Program-made: the position numbers and the translations under genes
Notes under the pieces: model-generated
The model's input: the letters and a program-made list of their open reading frames with translations, nothing else
Told to the model about the DNA's origin: nothing
Database searches by the model: none
NCBI GenBank assembly: GCA_965215765.1
Contig: OZ244118.1
Span: forward strand, 1,178,001-1,242,000
Direction of reading: 5' to 3'
DNA length: 64,000 nt
Origin: G965212025 sp965215765
GTDB taxonomy: Bacteria > Pseudomonadota > Gammaproteobacteria > Poriferisulfidales > Oxydemutatoraceae
In this document: piece by piece, positions 51,900 to 60,749 of the stretch
Layout: each line of letters begins with the position of its first letter
Position numbering within the stretch: position 1 is the stretch's first letter

Positions 51900-54800
51900 T
51901 TATTCGGTTGGTTCGACTGAAGCATCCTCGGGTTCTTCTGGAACCTGATTTTCGGCAGCCTTGGTCGAGTCCTCTAAAAGGGTGTCCAACTGCTTGCAGA
52001 CTCTTTCAATGACACCGTCCTGATCTCTGAAAAAGTCAGTTGACCAAATTCTTAGTAGTTTCCAGCCAAGGTTTTCCAAGACTATGTGCCGAACCCTGTC
52101 TCTGTCACAAGCACTCGGAGAACTGTGATACGTGGCTCCATCACATTCAATGCCGGCTAAAAAACTACCTGGAAATTCAGGATGAACAATACCCAAGTCA
52201 ACTCTGAAATTAGAAATTCCAATCTGCGACCTGACTTCCCAGCCACGATCTCTAAGCTTTAGTGCCACAGACTCCTCAAAATCACTGTCAAAAGCATCGG
52301 CTCCATAGAATCTGGTTTCTGCCGTTGCAATAGCTATGTTTCCCCTGGCTGCAAAGTCTATATAGGTTTTAAGATCACGAACTCCTACAGATTTTGTCCT
52401 GCTCAAGTCAATCATGGAAGCGTCAAAACTTGTAAACAGATGCACTTCACTTGCTGCACGAGTAACTGCCACGTTGAGTCTTCTCTCACCTCCAAGGCGA
52501 TTCAATGGTCCAAAGCTCATGGACATGTTTTTTGCGCCTGGCTCCTTTGGCCCATAACCAACACTGATGCAAATAATGTCACGCTGATTACCTTGGACTG
52601 TTTCAAGGTTCTTTACAAACACCGGTTCTTCTGTGGCATCCCCAAAAAATCTCTCAATCTCTGGATAGTTTCGACGCTTTTCATCTAAAAGATCTTCTAT
52701 TAACCTCTGCTGAGCTGTATTCATCGTTACCACACCTATTGATAAATCGCACAGGGATGGGTCTTTGAGTCGTCCGACGATAAATTCGACGAGCATCTTT
52801 GCCTCTTTGGGGTTAGTTGTATTGGTTCCTTTCCCATATAGGCCATCTACTTTATGCCAAATCACAGCAGATTCTTTCGTGTGGTTTGAAGGGTATGTGA
52901 TTAAGGAATTTTCATAATAAGAAACATTCGAAAACCTTATTAAGCTTTCATGGCGCGATCGGTAATGACCGGTAAGCCTATGGTGTGGTACGCGCGCGGC
53001 AAGTGCCTGATCCAGTATGCTTTCAAGATCCATTACGTCTTCATTGTCACTATCACCATCCAATCTATTAAAAAAGTTTGTCGGAGGCATCTGCTTGGGA
53101 TCACCCACGACTATCACGTTTTTTCCTCTCGCTATACTCCCAACAGCATCCCAGACAGTTATTTGAGAGGCTTCATCAAAGATGACAAGATCAAATTGAG
53201 TGAACTCTTTAGGTAAATACTGTGCCACAGAAAGTGGGCTCATCATGAAACATGGGGTCAGTTTGAGAAGTGAACCTCCCATTTCAGTAATCATCTTTCT
53301 GATCGGCTTATGGCGTTTTTTCTTCTGGCGCTCCGTCGCTAAAACCCCAAACTCTTTGGGTGCGGTGCGATCATTGATATTTGGAGCTGTTCGTGAGAAA
53401 TTGTTAGATATCGTAGTACCGGTTATGTTTGCTAACTCTGTACCTAGCTCCCTGAACTGCTCAATGTTGCTTTGTTGTTCAGATGAGCTAAAATTTAATT
53501 TGTTTTCTGATTCATCCATTAGCCGTTTAGCCAACCAGGTGCAAAAAATTGTGTATAAGCTATCGCGGGCATCTTGGATGTCAATTGAACGCGTTTCAAT
53601 TGCATGAATCAGGCTATCTATCTGATACTTAGAGACTTTTTCCTTTTCATGTTGCCATTTGCACCATGGGGCGAACCGGCTTTTCTGGCCAGGAACTGTG
53701 GACAACTTTTTCTGAACACTATCAAATGTGTCCTCATGAGCAAGTTCACTACCAGATTCCGTGCAAAATTCTTCAATACATGTTTTTAATGGTGAATACT
53801 GATTTATCAACTCTTGAGCGTAACGGAGAGTCGGAGAGGCATCTAAAGGATTTTTGTCATCAACGAGGATTTTCTGAATTGACATCACCAGAGCAGATGG
53901 GTCGGGGAACACGGACACCCGTTTATAAATTTTCTGTCTGAGGGCTATGGCATCACCCTCCATAGAATCTACCTCCCTAACAGCCATTCCCCGTTTATTT
54001 CTGGCAGCTTGTATATGCTCACTGGCCAAGAGTGAATGTATGTTTCCAGATAGAGCCGACATTCGTTCGTAATCAGGAATGCGGTTCAGAACAGGTCTTT
54101 TTAGCCCATGATTTTTGATATGCTTCATCAAAAAATAATTATAAAACATTTTTTTCGGTGCCCAACTGTCAAGCGATTCAGAGTGGCTCTTTTTCCATTC
54201 TGCTACTGGCCAGTTCCGTATTGAAGAGGCATCACAGCTCGTCTCATTTTGGGATAACAGTGAATTCAGTTCTTTTTTTAGTTTCGCAAGGCTCTTTAGA
54301 TCAGATAAAAACTGTTCCGAATTTTTATCTATAGCTTGCGGGAATGGATTATTTGCATACTCGACAACCATTTTGGCAAGATCAACCCATTGAGATATCT
54401 CGTCTAATTTGTCAGTTTTCGCATTAAGCTTAAGTGCATCTTTGAATGATATTAAGGTCTCCGAGAATTTCGCCAGAAGCGAATGTAGCTTACTGGAAGT
54501 TTTGATAAATTTGTCTTGCCAACTAAAGCTCCAGTCAGTAATTTTCAAATAATCCAAGTGTTCAAAATCTTCTTGAGAAAGATCGGCGAAGGACAGTCCA
54601 AAAGCCTGAACTTCTTCAAGCATCTTCTCTAAATCTTGAGGATTTTGAATAGGTGCATCTGACAGAGAGTCGCCCCAATCTAAAGATATTGCCACTTTCT
54701 CCTGACTACGTACGGATTTTGCTATTGCAGATCTCAGGCTAATACCATATTGTGATTCTTTATGTAGCTCCGTGACCACAGTGTTAAGCTTATCTCTCTG

Positions 54801-57125
54801 AGTGTCAAGATTATTGGCAATTGTTAAGTGTTCATTACCTTTTGGATCCAGATGGAATTTCGTGGCTCTGTCCAACTGTTCAAGGAAGTCTCTTTTGTTC
54901 GCCTTTTTTGAATGCAATTCGAGGCATAGATGCTCTAGACCAATTCTTTTTAACCGGGAGTAAACCACATTCAGAGCAGCCATTTTTTCTGCAACAAAAA
55001 GAACTTTACGGCCAACCCCAATGTTGTGAGCAATAATATTGGCTATCGTTTCTGATTTTCCTGTGCCGGGAGGACCCTCAAGTACAAAGTCTTTTCCCTT
55101 TTCTGAAGTATGGATCGCAACTATTTGAGAACTGTCTGCGCTAAGAGGAATGAATAAGTCCTTTGACGGTATCAGCCGATCAACTTCAGTTGGCTTAATA
55201 AAGTTTGCAGAATGTGGATAACTCTCTTTTGGCCTATTAATCAAATGTTCAACAAAAATACTACTGTTCAAGTCTTCAATCCGATGAGTGAGGTCGCGCC
55301 ACATGAGAAATTTGGCAAAGGAGAAAGTACTTACCACGAGATCCTCAATTACCTCAAACCCGGGCTCATCTTTGATCTTTTCCCGTACTTTTTTCCAAAC
55401 CAGTCCTACATCAATCCCGCTTTTGTCAGTTGGTAACGTAGACTGAAACTCTGTGAGATCGATGCCAAAATCTTGCAGGAGAAGCTGGATGAGAGTCAGA
55501 TTAAAGATTGGGTCTTCATCTGGAATTTGGGATATTTTAATTTTCGATTTTGCATTTGGCCTGGTCAGCGTTACTGGTATTAGAATAAGTGGAGCCTTAT
55601 AACTTATTTTACCTCTCCTTTCCTTCCATCTCAGCAGGCCGATAGATATATAAAGCGTATTGGCTCCACCTTCTTCAAAATCAGCTTTGGATTTTCTTAG
55701 CAAAGTAATCGAGTTTCTGATTAAATCCTTCTCTGCAAGATTAACAAGAAGTACCCGCTTATCAAGCTGCTTCCTGGCAAATTCTCGTTCTAGGTCATTT
55801 CCGGTACTGAACCTGTAAAGCTCTGGGTCTCTTTCCTGAGAAGCAAACGGAGTTTGCGAGGGAGTGATAAATCGAAATGATTTACCTGCCGCCAACTGAT
55901 CTTCAAGAAATTCCAGGTCCGGGCAATAAATTGGCAAGGAGACGGTTCTTTTACTAATGTTAATGAGACGGTTTCTTTTAGACAAGTCAAGCAGTTTACG
56001 TCTCCACTGCTCAACCCGAGTGTCCGGGGTAATTTCCGTCGTTTCCTCAAGACTATTTACTGGAGGTAGCAATGGTGCCGGGCTTAAGTCGGTTTTTTTA
56101 TGTTTTTTCTCAGGCGAAGGGCGGTCTGTTGGCTCAATATGCTCTCTCATTATGGGGCTGATATCTCTGGTTCTGGCCTGCCTGACATCAAGGGCGTAGA
56201 TAAAGTCAGACTCATTCGTCTCAGATATGCAGTCATTCGCAAATATTTGTGCCTGTCTAAATGCATGCGATGTATCACGGGTGATCAAAGTGGTTTCAAT
56301 AATCAGGATATCCTTTGTTGCCACTTTTTTACGAATATCCATGGGGTCATCATTGGTCAAGGTTGCAAATGTGTCATCAATTAACCAAACCCCCACAATT
56401 GCGTGACTTTTAGTTAAGGCGACTATAGGGTTCAACCCGGCCTGCTCCAGACAGGCTGCAAACAGAAGTGCACTATCAAGACAAGTGGCAAGCCCCGATT
56501 GCTCAATCTGCTCTGGTACCCTTATTTTCTGCCCCATACTCGCAAAACTCGCGGGGGGCTCGGCATAAGTCAATTCTTTGTCGCAAATGATTGACCATAT
56601 CGCGCTGGCCACCAAATAAGGCCTATCACGAGTATTTGACTGATAGCCATCCAACCTGGACTCGTATCCCTTAGATTTAAGGAGCTCGCCAGCCTGTTTT
56701 ATGGTGTTTTCAACAACCGGCGAATTAGGAAATATGTAAGCGGCAAGCAACTCAGGCATTGTGGACTCGCCGCCCCAGTGGTTATAGGGCAGCATTTCAG
56801 TTTTGTCGGTGTGTTTAGCCAAAATATTCTCGTTGTGGAAAACTTCGAATACCACATCAAGAACAACTCGTTCGGACAATTTCAGCAATGTTGAAGCTGG
56901 CAGCCTTAAGCTGCTACCAGGTAAATCAATGGATTGCTTGGGTCTCACTTCACTGATGATCCAATCATTTTGTTCTATTAAAGGCGGATCAAACCTGACT
57001 CGAACAGTCAGGTTTTCAAATGTTTCCTCATGAACATTTGTTAGCTGTAGCTGTGTTATGAGTGGGATTTGATTCTGCTGGGCCGCGACTGAGTAGCGGC
57101 TAGCGATTTCTGCTCTAATTTCCAT
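51900..57125 (-). CDS. Giant DUF4011 / SF1 helicase / Vsr-like nuclease defence protein
   Basis: 1741 residues. N-terminal region (about 1-200), then a transglutaminase-like segment (LATCLDSALLFAACLEQAGL, KSHAIVGVWL; about 213-250) with Cys, His and Asp in order. A DUF4011-type stretch follows (VEQWRRKLLDLSKRNRLINI, about 370). The SF1 helicase has Walker A LEGPPGTGKSETIANII (about 685), Walker B VIFDEASQITVWDA (about 1315), then VVGDPKQMPPTNFF and LNVAVTRAASEVHLF. The C-terminus is a Vsr/DUF559-like nuclease (AGIECDGATYHSSPSACDRD, about 1655). This matches single-gene helicase-nuclease (hhe-type) antiphage proteins as I recall them. It is 210 bp downstream of mrr on the same strand. Confidence 0.85.
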   Translation of the reverse strand: MEIRAEIASRYSVAAQQNQIPLITQLQLTNVHEETFENLTVRVRFDPPLIEQNDWIISEVRPKQSIDLPGSSLRLPASTLLKLSERVVLDVVFEVFHNENILAKHTDKTEMLPYNHWGGESTMPELLAAYIFPNSPVVENTIKQAGELLKSKGYESRLDGYQSNTRDRPYLVASAIWSIICDKELTYAEPPASFASMGQKIRVPEQIEQSGLATCLDSALLFAACLEQAGLNPIVALTKSHAIVGVWLIDDTFATLTNDDPMDIRKKVATKDILIIETTLITRDTSHAFRQAQIFANDCISETNESDFIYALDVRQARTRDISPIMREHIEPTDRPSPEKKHKKTDLSPAPLLPPVNSLEETTEITPDTRVEQWRRKLLDLSKRNRLINISKRTVSLPIYCPDLEFLEDQLAAGKSFRFITPSQTPFASQERDPELYRFSTGNDLEREFARKQLDKRVLLVNLAEKDLIRNSITLLRKSKADFEEGGANTLYISIGLLRWKERRGKISYKAPLILIPVTLTRPNAKSKIKISQIPDEDPIFNLTLIQLLLQDFGIDLTEFQSTLPTDKSGIDVGLVWKKVREKIKDEPGFEVIEDLVVSTFSFAKFLMWRDLTHRIEDLNSSIFVEHLINRPKESYPHSANFIKPTEVDRLIPSKDLFIPLSADSSQIVAIHTSEKGKDFVLEGPPGTGKSETIANIIAHNIGVGRKVLFVAEKMAALNVVYSRLKRIGLEHLCLELHSKKANKRDFLEQLDRATKFHLDPKGNEHLTIANNLDTQRDKLNTVVTELHKESQYGISLRSAIAKSVRSQEKVAISLDWGDSLSDAPIQNPQDLEKMLEEVQAFGLSFADLSQEDFEHLDYLKITDWSFSWQDKFIKTSSKLHSLLAKFSETLISFKDALKLNAKTDKLDEISQWVDLAKMVVEYANNPFPQAIDKNSEQFLSDLKSLAKLKKELNSLLSQNETSCDASSIRNWPVAEWKKSHSESLDSWAPKKMFYNYFLMKHIKNHGLKRPVLNRIPDYERMSALSGNIHSLLASEHIQAARNKRGMAVREVDSMEGDAIALRQKIYKRVSVFPDPSALVMSIQKILVDDKNPLDASPTLRYAQELINQYSPLKTCIEEFCTESGSELAHEDTFDSVQKKLSTVPGQKSRFAPWCKWQHEKEKVSKYQIDSLIHAIETRSIDIQDARDSLYTIFCTWLAKRLMDESENKLNFSSSEQQSNIEQFRELGTELANITGTTISNNFSRTAPNINDRTAPKEFGVLATERQKKKRHKPIRKMITEMGGSLLKLTPCFMMSPLSVAQYLPKEFTQFDLVIFDEASQITVWDAVGSIARGKNVIVVGDPKQMPPTNFFNRLDGDSDNEDVMDLESILDQALAARVPHHRLTGHYRSRHESLIRFSNVSYYENSLITYPSNHTKESAVIWHKVDGLYGKGTNTTNPKEAKMLVEFIVGRLKDPSLCDLSIGVVTMNTAQQRLIEDLLDEKRRNYPEIERFFGDATEEPVFVKNLETVQGNQRDIICISVGYGPKEPGAKNMSMSFGPLNRLGGERRLNVAVTRAASEVHLFTSFDASMIDLSRTKSVGVRDLKTYIDFAARGNIAIATAETRFYGADAFDSDFEESVALKLRDRGWEVRSQIGISNFRVDLGIVHPEFPGSFLAGIECDGATYHSSPSACDRDRVRHIVLENLGWKLLRIWSTDFFRDQDGVIERVCKQLDTLLEDSTKAAENQVPEEPEDASVEPTE

Positions 57126-57334
57126 AAATTTTTTATCCTCTCCGATTCAAAAGTCAGTCCGGTTCTTAAACTGATTCGTTTTTACCACCTTTCCTGTGTG
57201 GCCGTTTTTTCTGCGACTGGTCAGGTCGATATAGCTGCTTAACGTATGTAGGTCGCCTCCTTGGGAATGAGCCATAACTCACGACCAAGTGCGGATGGCC
57301 GCGACGAGGAAACAAAGTTGCTGCCGGTTTCTCA

Positions 57335-58189
57335 CTACAGACTTAAAAACCAATTCTGGTCAACTGTGACTTCCTCTACCAACTCGGTTTTAACACCGAG
57401 TTCCAGTTCTTTCAATTTGTCAGCCAACTGAGCACCATCTATCAGGTCTATTGGTGCCGCACCATCCCGGTTGGCTTCTTCTACTGCAGGTTTGGTAAAT
57501 CTGCCGGTGGTGATGAACATTCCCCGGTCAGCTCGCCCCACAGTCGCACCACGAAAGTCACGGATTTCCGATGCACTGACTGAGCCTTTGTATTTCTTGC
57601 ATTGAAAGGCGACGCGAAAGCTTATTAGTCCATTTATTAGCATAATGCCTTTGCCATCAATGCCCCCGTCACCGGTTCGGCCAGTCACTTCAACATCCAT
57701 GAAGCCGGATTCGCGAAGCATTCGCTGTGCAAGCCGCTCAAACGCATCTGGCTCCATTTCAGTAGTTAAAAAGTGGAGGAGCTTTCCTTGCCAGCCAAGA
57801 TTCTCTTCAGGAGAGTCTCCAATAGCGATGTTCGGATCTCCTGGATCCACGTCGGCTGCAATGGTTTTCTTGTCTAGGGAGAGGACATATTGAACCACTT
57901 CACGGCCATCAATTTTTTTGGCTTGTCTTGCTTTATCAGTTAAAGCCCAAACACCGCGAGCAGAGTTTTCAAGGTAACCGGCTTTCTTGAGGTAAGTGCG
58001 AGCCCAAGCCAAGCGATAGCTGATTTCGGTTTGGTTGCTTGTTTCAGGGTTATGTAGAACTGCCAGTGTTTCCTCATCAAGATTTTCCAGTTCAGCAACC
58101 TTTTCATCCATCTCAGCAATACTTGCTGAGCCGCCGAGGTTATCCAAGGCTTTTAATAAAGGGAGCATCAGTTTCCAGTGTGTGACCAT
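57335..58189 (-). CDS. mrr: Mrr-family restriction endonuclease
   Basis: 284 residues from the ATG at 58189, with GAGGA 7 nt upstream (an in-frame GTG at 58201 overlaps that site). N-terminal winged-helix Mrr_N domain (about 1-120; LMLPLLKALDNLGGSASIAE, WARTYLKKAGYLENSARGVW). C-terminal Mrr catalytic domain: ERLAQRMLRESGFMDVEVTG, GDGGIDGKGIM (Asp), and FRVAFQCKKYKGSVSASEIR (Q-x-K). Mrr nucleases cut modified DNA. It lies between drmB and the giant helicase, all on the minus strand, where DISARM loci usually carry drmC. Its 5' end has been duplicated toward drmB. Confidence 0.9.
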   Translation of the reverse strand: MVTHWKLMLPLLKALDNLGGSASIAEMDEKVAELENLDEETLAVLHNPETSNQTEISYRLAWARTYLKKAGYLENSARGVWALTDKARQAKKIDGREVVQYVLSLDKKTIAADVDPGDPNIAIGDSPEENLGWQGKLLHFLTTEMEPDAFERLAQRMLRESGFMDVEVTGRTGDGGIDGKGIMLINGLISFRVAFQCKKYKGSVSASEIRDFRGATVGRADRGMFITTGRFTKPAVEEANRDGAAPIDLIDGAQLADKLKELELGVKTELVEEVTVDQNWFLSL

Positions 58190-58201
58190 AATCTTCCTCA
58201 C

Positions 58202-58849
58202 TAAAATTTGTTGAAAGCAACTTCAACAGCTACTTTGTGATGGTAATTTTTGACTTTGTGTCAGCACCTGCGGATATTACCAAGGATTAAGTACGGGCAA
58301 AGCCTTGAAAAAGACTTCTAATCGTTTGTCCGTATTTCTTGGGCGACATCTTCTGCTCGCGGCGTGACGCAAGACAGCACCTACCTGCCGTGCTGGTTGA
58401 GTATGGTGTGCGCGACTTCCGGTACCTCGTGGTGAGTTTCCATCGTGTCCTTGGATTTTTGCTTTTACGGCTTCTTCATCTATCTCAGCAATCCTTGCTG
58501 AGCCGCCAAGGTTCGCCAAGGCTTTTAATAAAGGGGGCATCAACTGCTCTAGTGTGATCATGGCTTTCCTCACTAAAATTTGTTGAAAGCAGCCTCAACA
58601 GCGACTCTGTGCTGATAATTTTTGATTTTGTGTCCGTGCCTGCGGATATTACCAAGAATTGGGTGTAGCAAAGCTTTGAAAAAGACTTCTAATCGTTTGT
58701 CCGTATTTCTTGGGTGACATCTCCTGCTTGTGGCTTGAAGCAGGGCTGCATCTGTTCGCCGTGTTGGTTGGGTATGGTGTGCGCGACTTCCGGTACCTCG
58801 TGGTGAGTTTCCATCGTGTCCTTGGATTTCTGCTTTTACGGCTTCTTCA
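58202..58849 (-). repeat. Two copies of the drmB/mrr junction, period about 372 bp
   Basis: CTAAAATTTGTTGAAAGC recurs at 58202 and 58574, and both units contain GACTTCTAATCGTTTGTCCG and CGCGACTTCCGGTACCTCG. The first unit includes a truncated mrr start (ATG at 58561, MITLEQLMPPLLKALANLGG) that runs into junction sequence after IDEE. It cannot make a nuclease. The second unit abuts the drmB stop. A 41-residue frame (58689-58814, METHHEVPEVAHTI onward) is intact only in the second unit; its status is unclear. Confidence 0.85.
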
Positions 58850-60700
58850 TTAGGGTACAAGGTGTGAAAAGAAACCGACATCAGGACTCTCGACCTCTCC
58901 AATAATCAGGGCGCGGTCGAGTAGTCGGTTCCCGGTTTCACAAGATGTTTCCGGCAATAACACACAGCCATGGCATGCGGCCAGATTGGCGTTGTTGCTG
59001 CCTTGTCCTGCGGACTCGATGCAGACGGGGTCGCTTGAACACCACTGTGCGCGATGAATTGCCCGCTCGACGACGTTCCGCATCCGGTCCGGCTCTCCTT
59101 GCCGCACCAGTCCACCGAGAGTCCCCTCGGAATCACCTGATGCCGTGTAGATAAGCACACCTTGCATTGGTTGATCGGGGTCTTCCGATTCACAGTAAAT
59201 TCGTTCCCTCAGAGATGCGCTTCCGTATCCGCAGTCCAAACTCAACTGGCCGATCAGAACATGTGCAAAGGTGTGCAGCAGCACGTACTTCGCTGTGATC
59301 TCTGACTCCTCCTGTCCGCGTTCCAGTCGTCTCTGGTTGTACCTCTTCTTCAGGGTCAATATCCGCTCTTTCACTTTTGGATTCTCTGTCCAAACGCGGA
59401 GCTCCTGAGGATTGAAGTCGAAAAAAATGCCCTCCCCATGAACGACGGTTGCAGGTAGCCAATTCAGATCTGCGCTTTTTGAGATAGGAAGCGGTTTCGC
59501 TGATGAGTGGTTTTCGGCGGGAAGAAGCCTGGAGAAACCGACGAGCACCCTTGTTTCCCTTAGCTTTCTGACCAGGCAGACGTTGTTCAAGAATTCAGCC
59601 AAATACGATCCGTATGAAACGGCATCACGTACTTCAACCATCAGGTCAGTTGTGTCGCCACCTCTTCCTGTTCGGAGTGCTTCGTACTCCTGTCTCCGAA
59701 ACTCCTCTTCGGAACGAGCCCCTGCGCTCCCTAGTCCAGGTGTTTCATCAAGTTTCTTTTGTGCAGCCTTCCTGAGCTCCACCGGATCGACTTCGTAGAT
59801 GCTGGATAGAGTCTCGCAGCGCACTGCTTGGATGTATTTACCATCGTCCAAGCCTGCAGTGAGCGAGTCCCAGGCCTTCGGAGCGTCGAGAATCTTGTTG
59901 ATCGCCCTGCCCGTGCCCTCGCCCCAGAGGGGGAGATAGATGGACGACACCGTCAGCGGAAAATAGACGTTAGACGCACCTCTTTGGACGACTCGGAGGT
60001 GCTCGCCGCATTCGCCACGTTTTCCCTGAGCACCAAGCCAAGGCATGCTTTCAGAACAGTCGTGACCGATTTTGTGAAGTGCTCCTCCTTTCTCGGCATC
60101 GAAATTGAAGGTTCCCGTCATGGTTTCCTCCTTTCCACAACTACATTTAATCTTGATGCCCGACAGACTGGCGGACGAGCGTCCCGGGAGAAGCCGTAGT
60201 CTGTGCGTTTGATCCCAGACTCCGTCTCTGTGAACCCACTCCATGAATGGAAAATCCTCAATGTGCCCTTTTGGACAAGCGGCAATGAATCGGCTCGGGA
60301 TTAGTCGGGGACGCCTCCAATCAGGGATTGATTCGCAGTCCAGACCTGGACGACAGGGGCATTTTGAACGACTGCCAAATAACGGCAGTTTTTCCATCGC
60401 TCCTCGTCTCGGGCAGTAGTGCCATCGCGGGAACTGGACAAAAGGTATGTGTTGGTTCGGAAATTGGATGTGCTGTCCGGGTTCCCTGTAATCTGGAGGA
60501 AGCCTGAGATGAGTAACGCCTAGCCTCGCCTGTAACCGCTCCTCCCTAACGAGCCAGTCCGATGGACACTCGTCCTTGGCAAATGGCCATTCGTCGAGTC
60601 CGGCAGTCATCAGAGACTCATCATGGCGGAAATTCACCAAGGCTCCAACCCCGAAGGGTGTGATCAGTTGACCTCTTCTGATCGGTCTTAGGTTTGGCAT
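58850..60700 (-). CDS. drmB: DrmB-like DUF1998 protein of a DISARM-type system
   Basis: 616 residues. N-terminus MPNLRPIRRGQLITPFGVGA and YCPRRGAMEKLPLFG fit DrmB. Several Cys clusters are visible (CPCRPGLDC, KCSCGKEE, ACHGCVLLPETSC), probably zinc-binding. The C-terminal DUF1998 signature is YVLLHTFAHVLIGQLSLDCG, then SASLRERIYCE and SGDSEGTLGGLVRQG. In DISARM, DrmB works with the DrmA helicase to block phage DNA entry or processing. It follows drmA by 49 bp on the same strand. Confidence 0.85.
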   Translation of the reverse strand: MPNLRPIRRGQLITPFGVGALVNFRHDESLMTAGLDEWPFAKDECPSDWLVREERLQARLGVTHLRLPPDYREPGQHIQFPNQHIPFVQFPRWHYCPRRGAMEKLPLFGSRSKCPCRPGLDCESIPDWRRPRLIPSRFIAACPKGHIEDFPFMEWVHRDGVWDQTHRLRLLPGRSSASLSGIKIKCSCGKEETMTGTFNFDAEKGGALHKIGHDCSESMPWLGAQGKRGECGEHLRVVQRGASNVYFPLTVSSIYLPLWGEGTGRAINKILDAPKAWDSLTAGLDDGKYIQAVRCETLSSIYEVDPVELRKAAQKKLDETPGLGSAGARSEEEFRRQEYEALRTGRGGDTTDLMVEVRDAVSYGSYLAEFLNNVCLVRKLRETRVLVGFSRLLPAENHSSAKPLPISKSADLNWLPATVVHGEGIFFDFNPQELRVWTENPKVKERILTLKKRYNQRRLERGQEESEITAKYVLLHTFAHVLIGQLSLDCGYGSASLRERIYCESEDPDQPMQGVLIYTASGDSEGTLGGLVRQGEPDRMRNVVERAIHRAQWCSSDPVCIESAGQGSNNANLAACHGCVLLPETSCETGNRLLDRALIIGEVESPDVGFFSHLVP

Positions 60701-60749
60701 AAGCTGGTCATGTTCAAATCCCTAAGAAGTGCCGTTCTTTTGAACCCGC

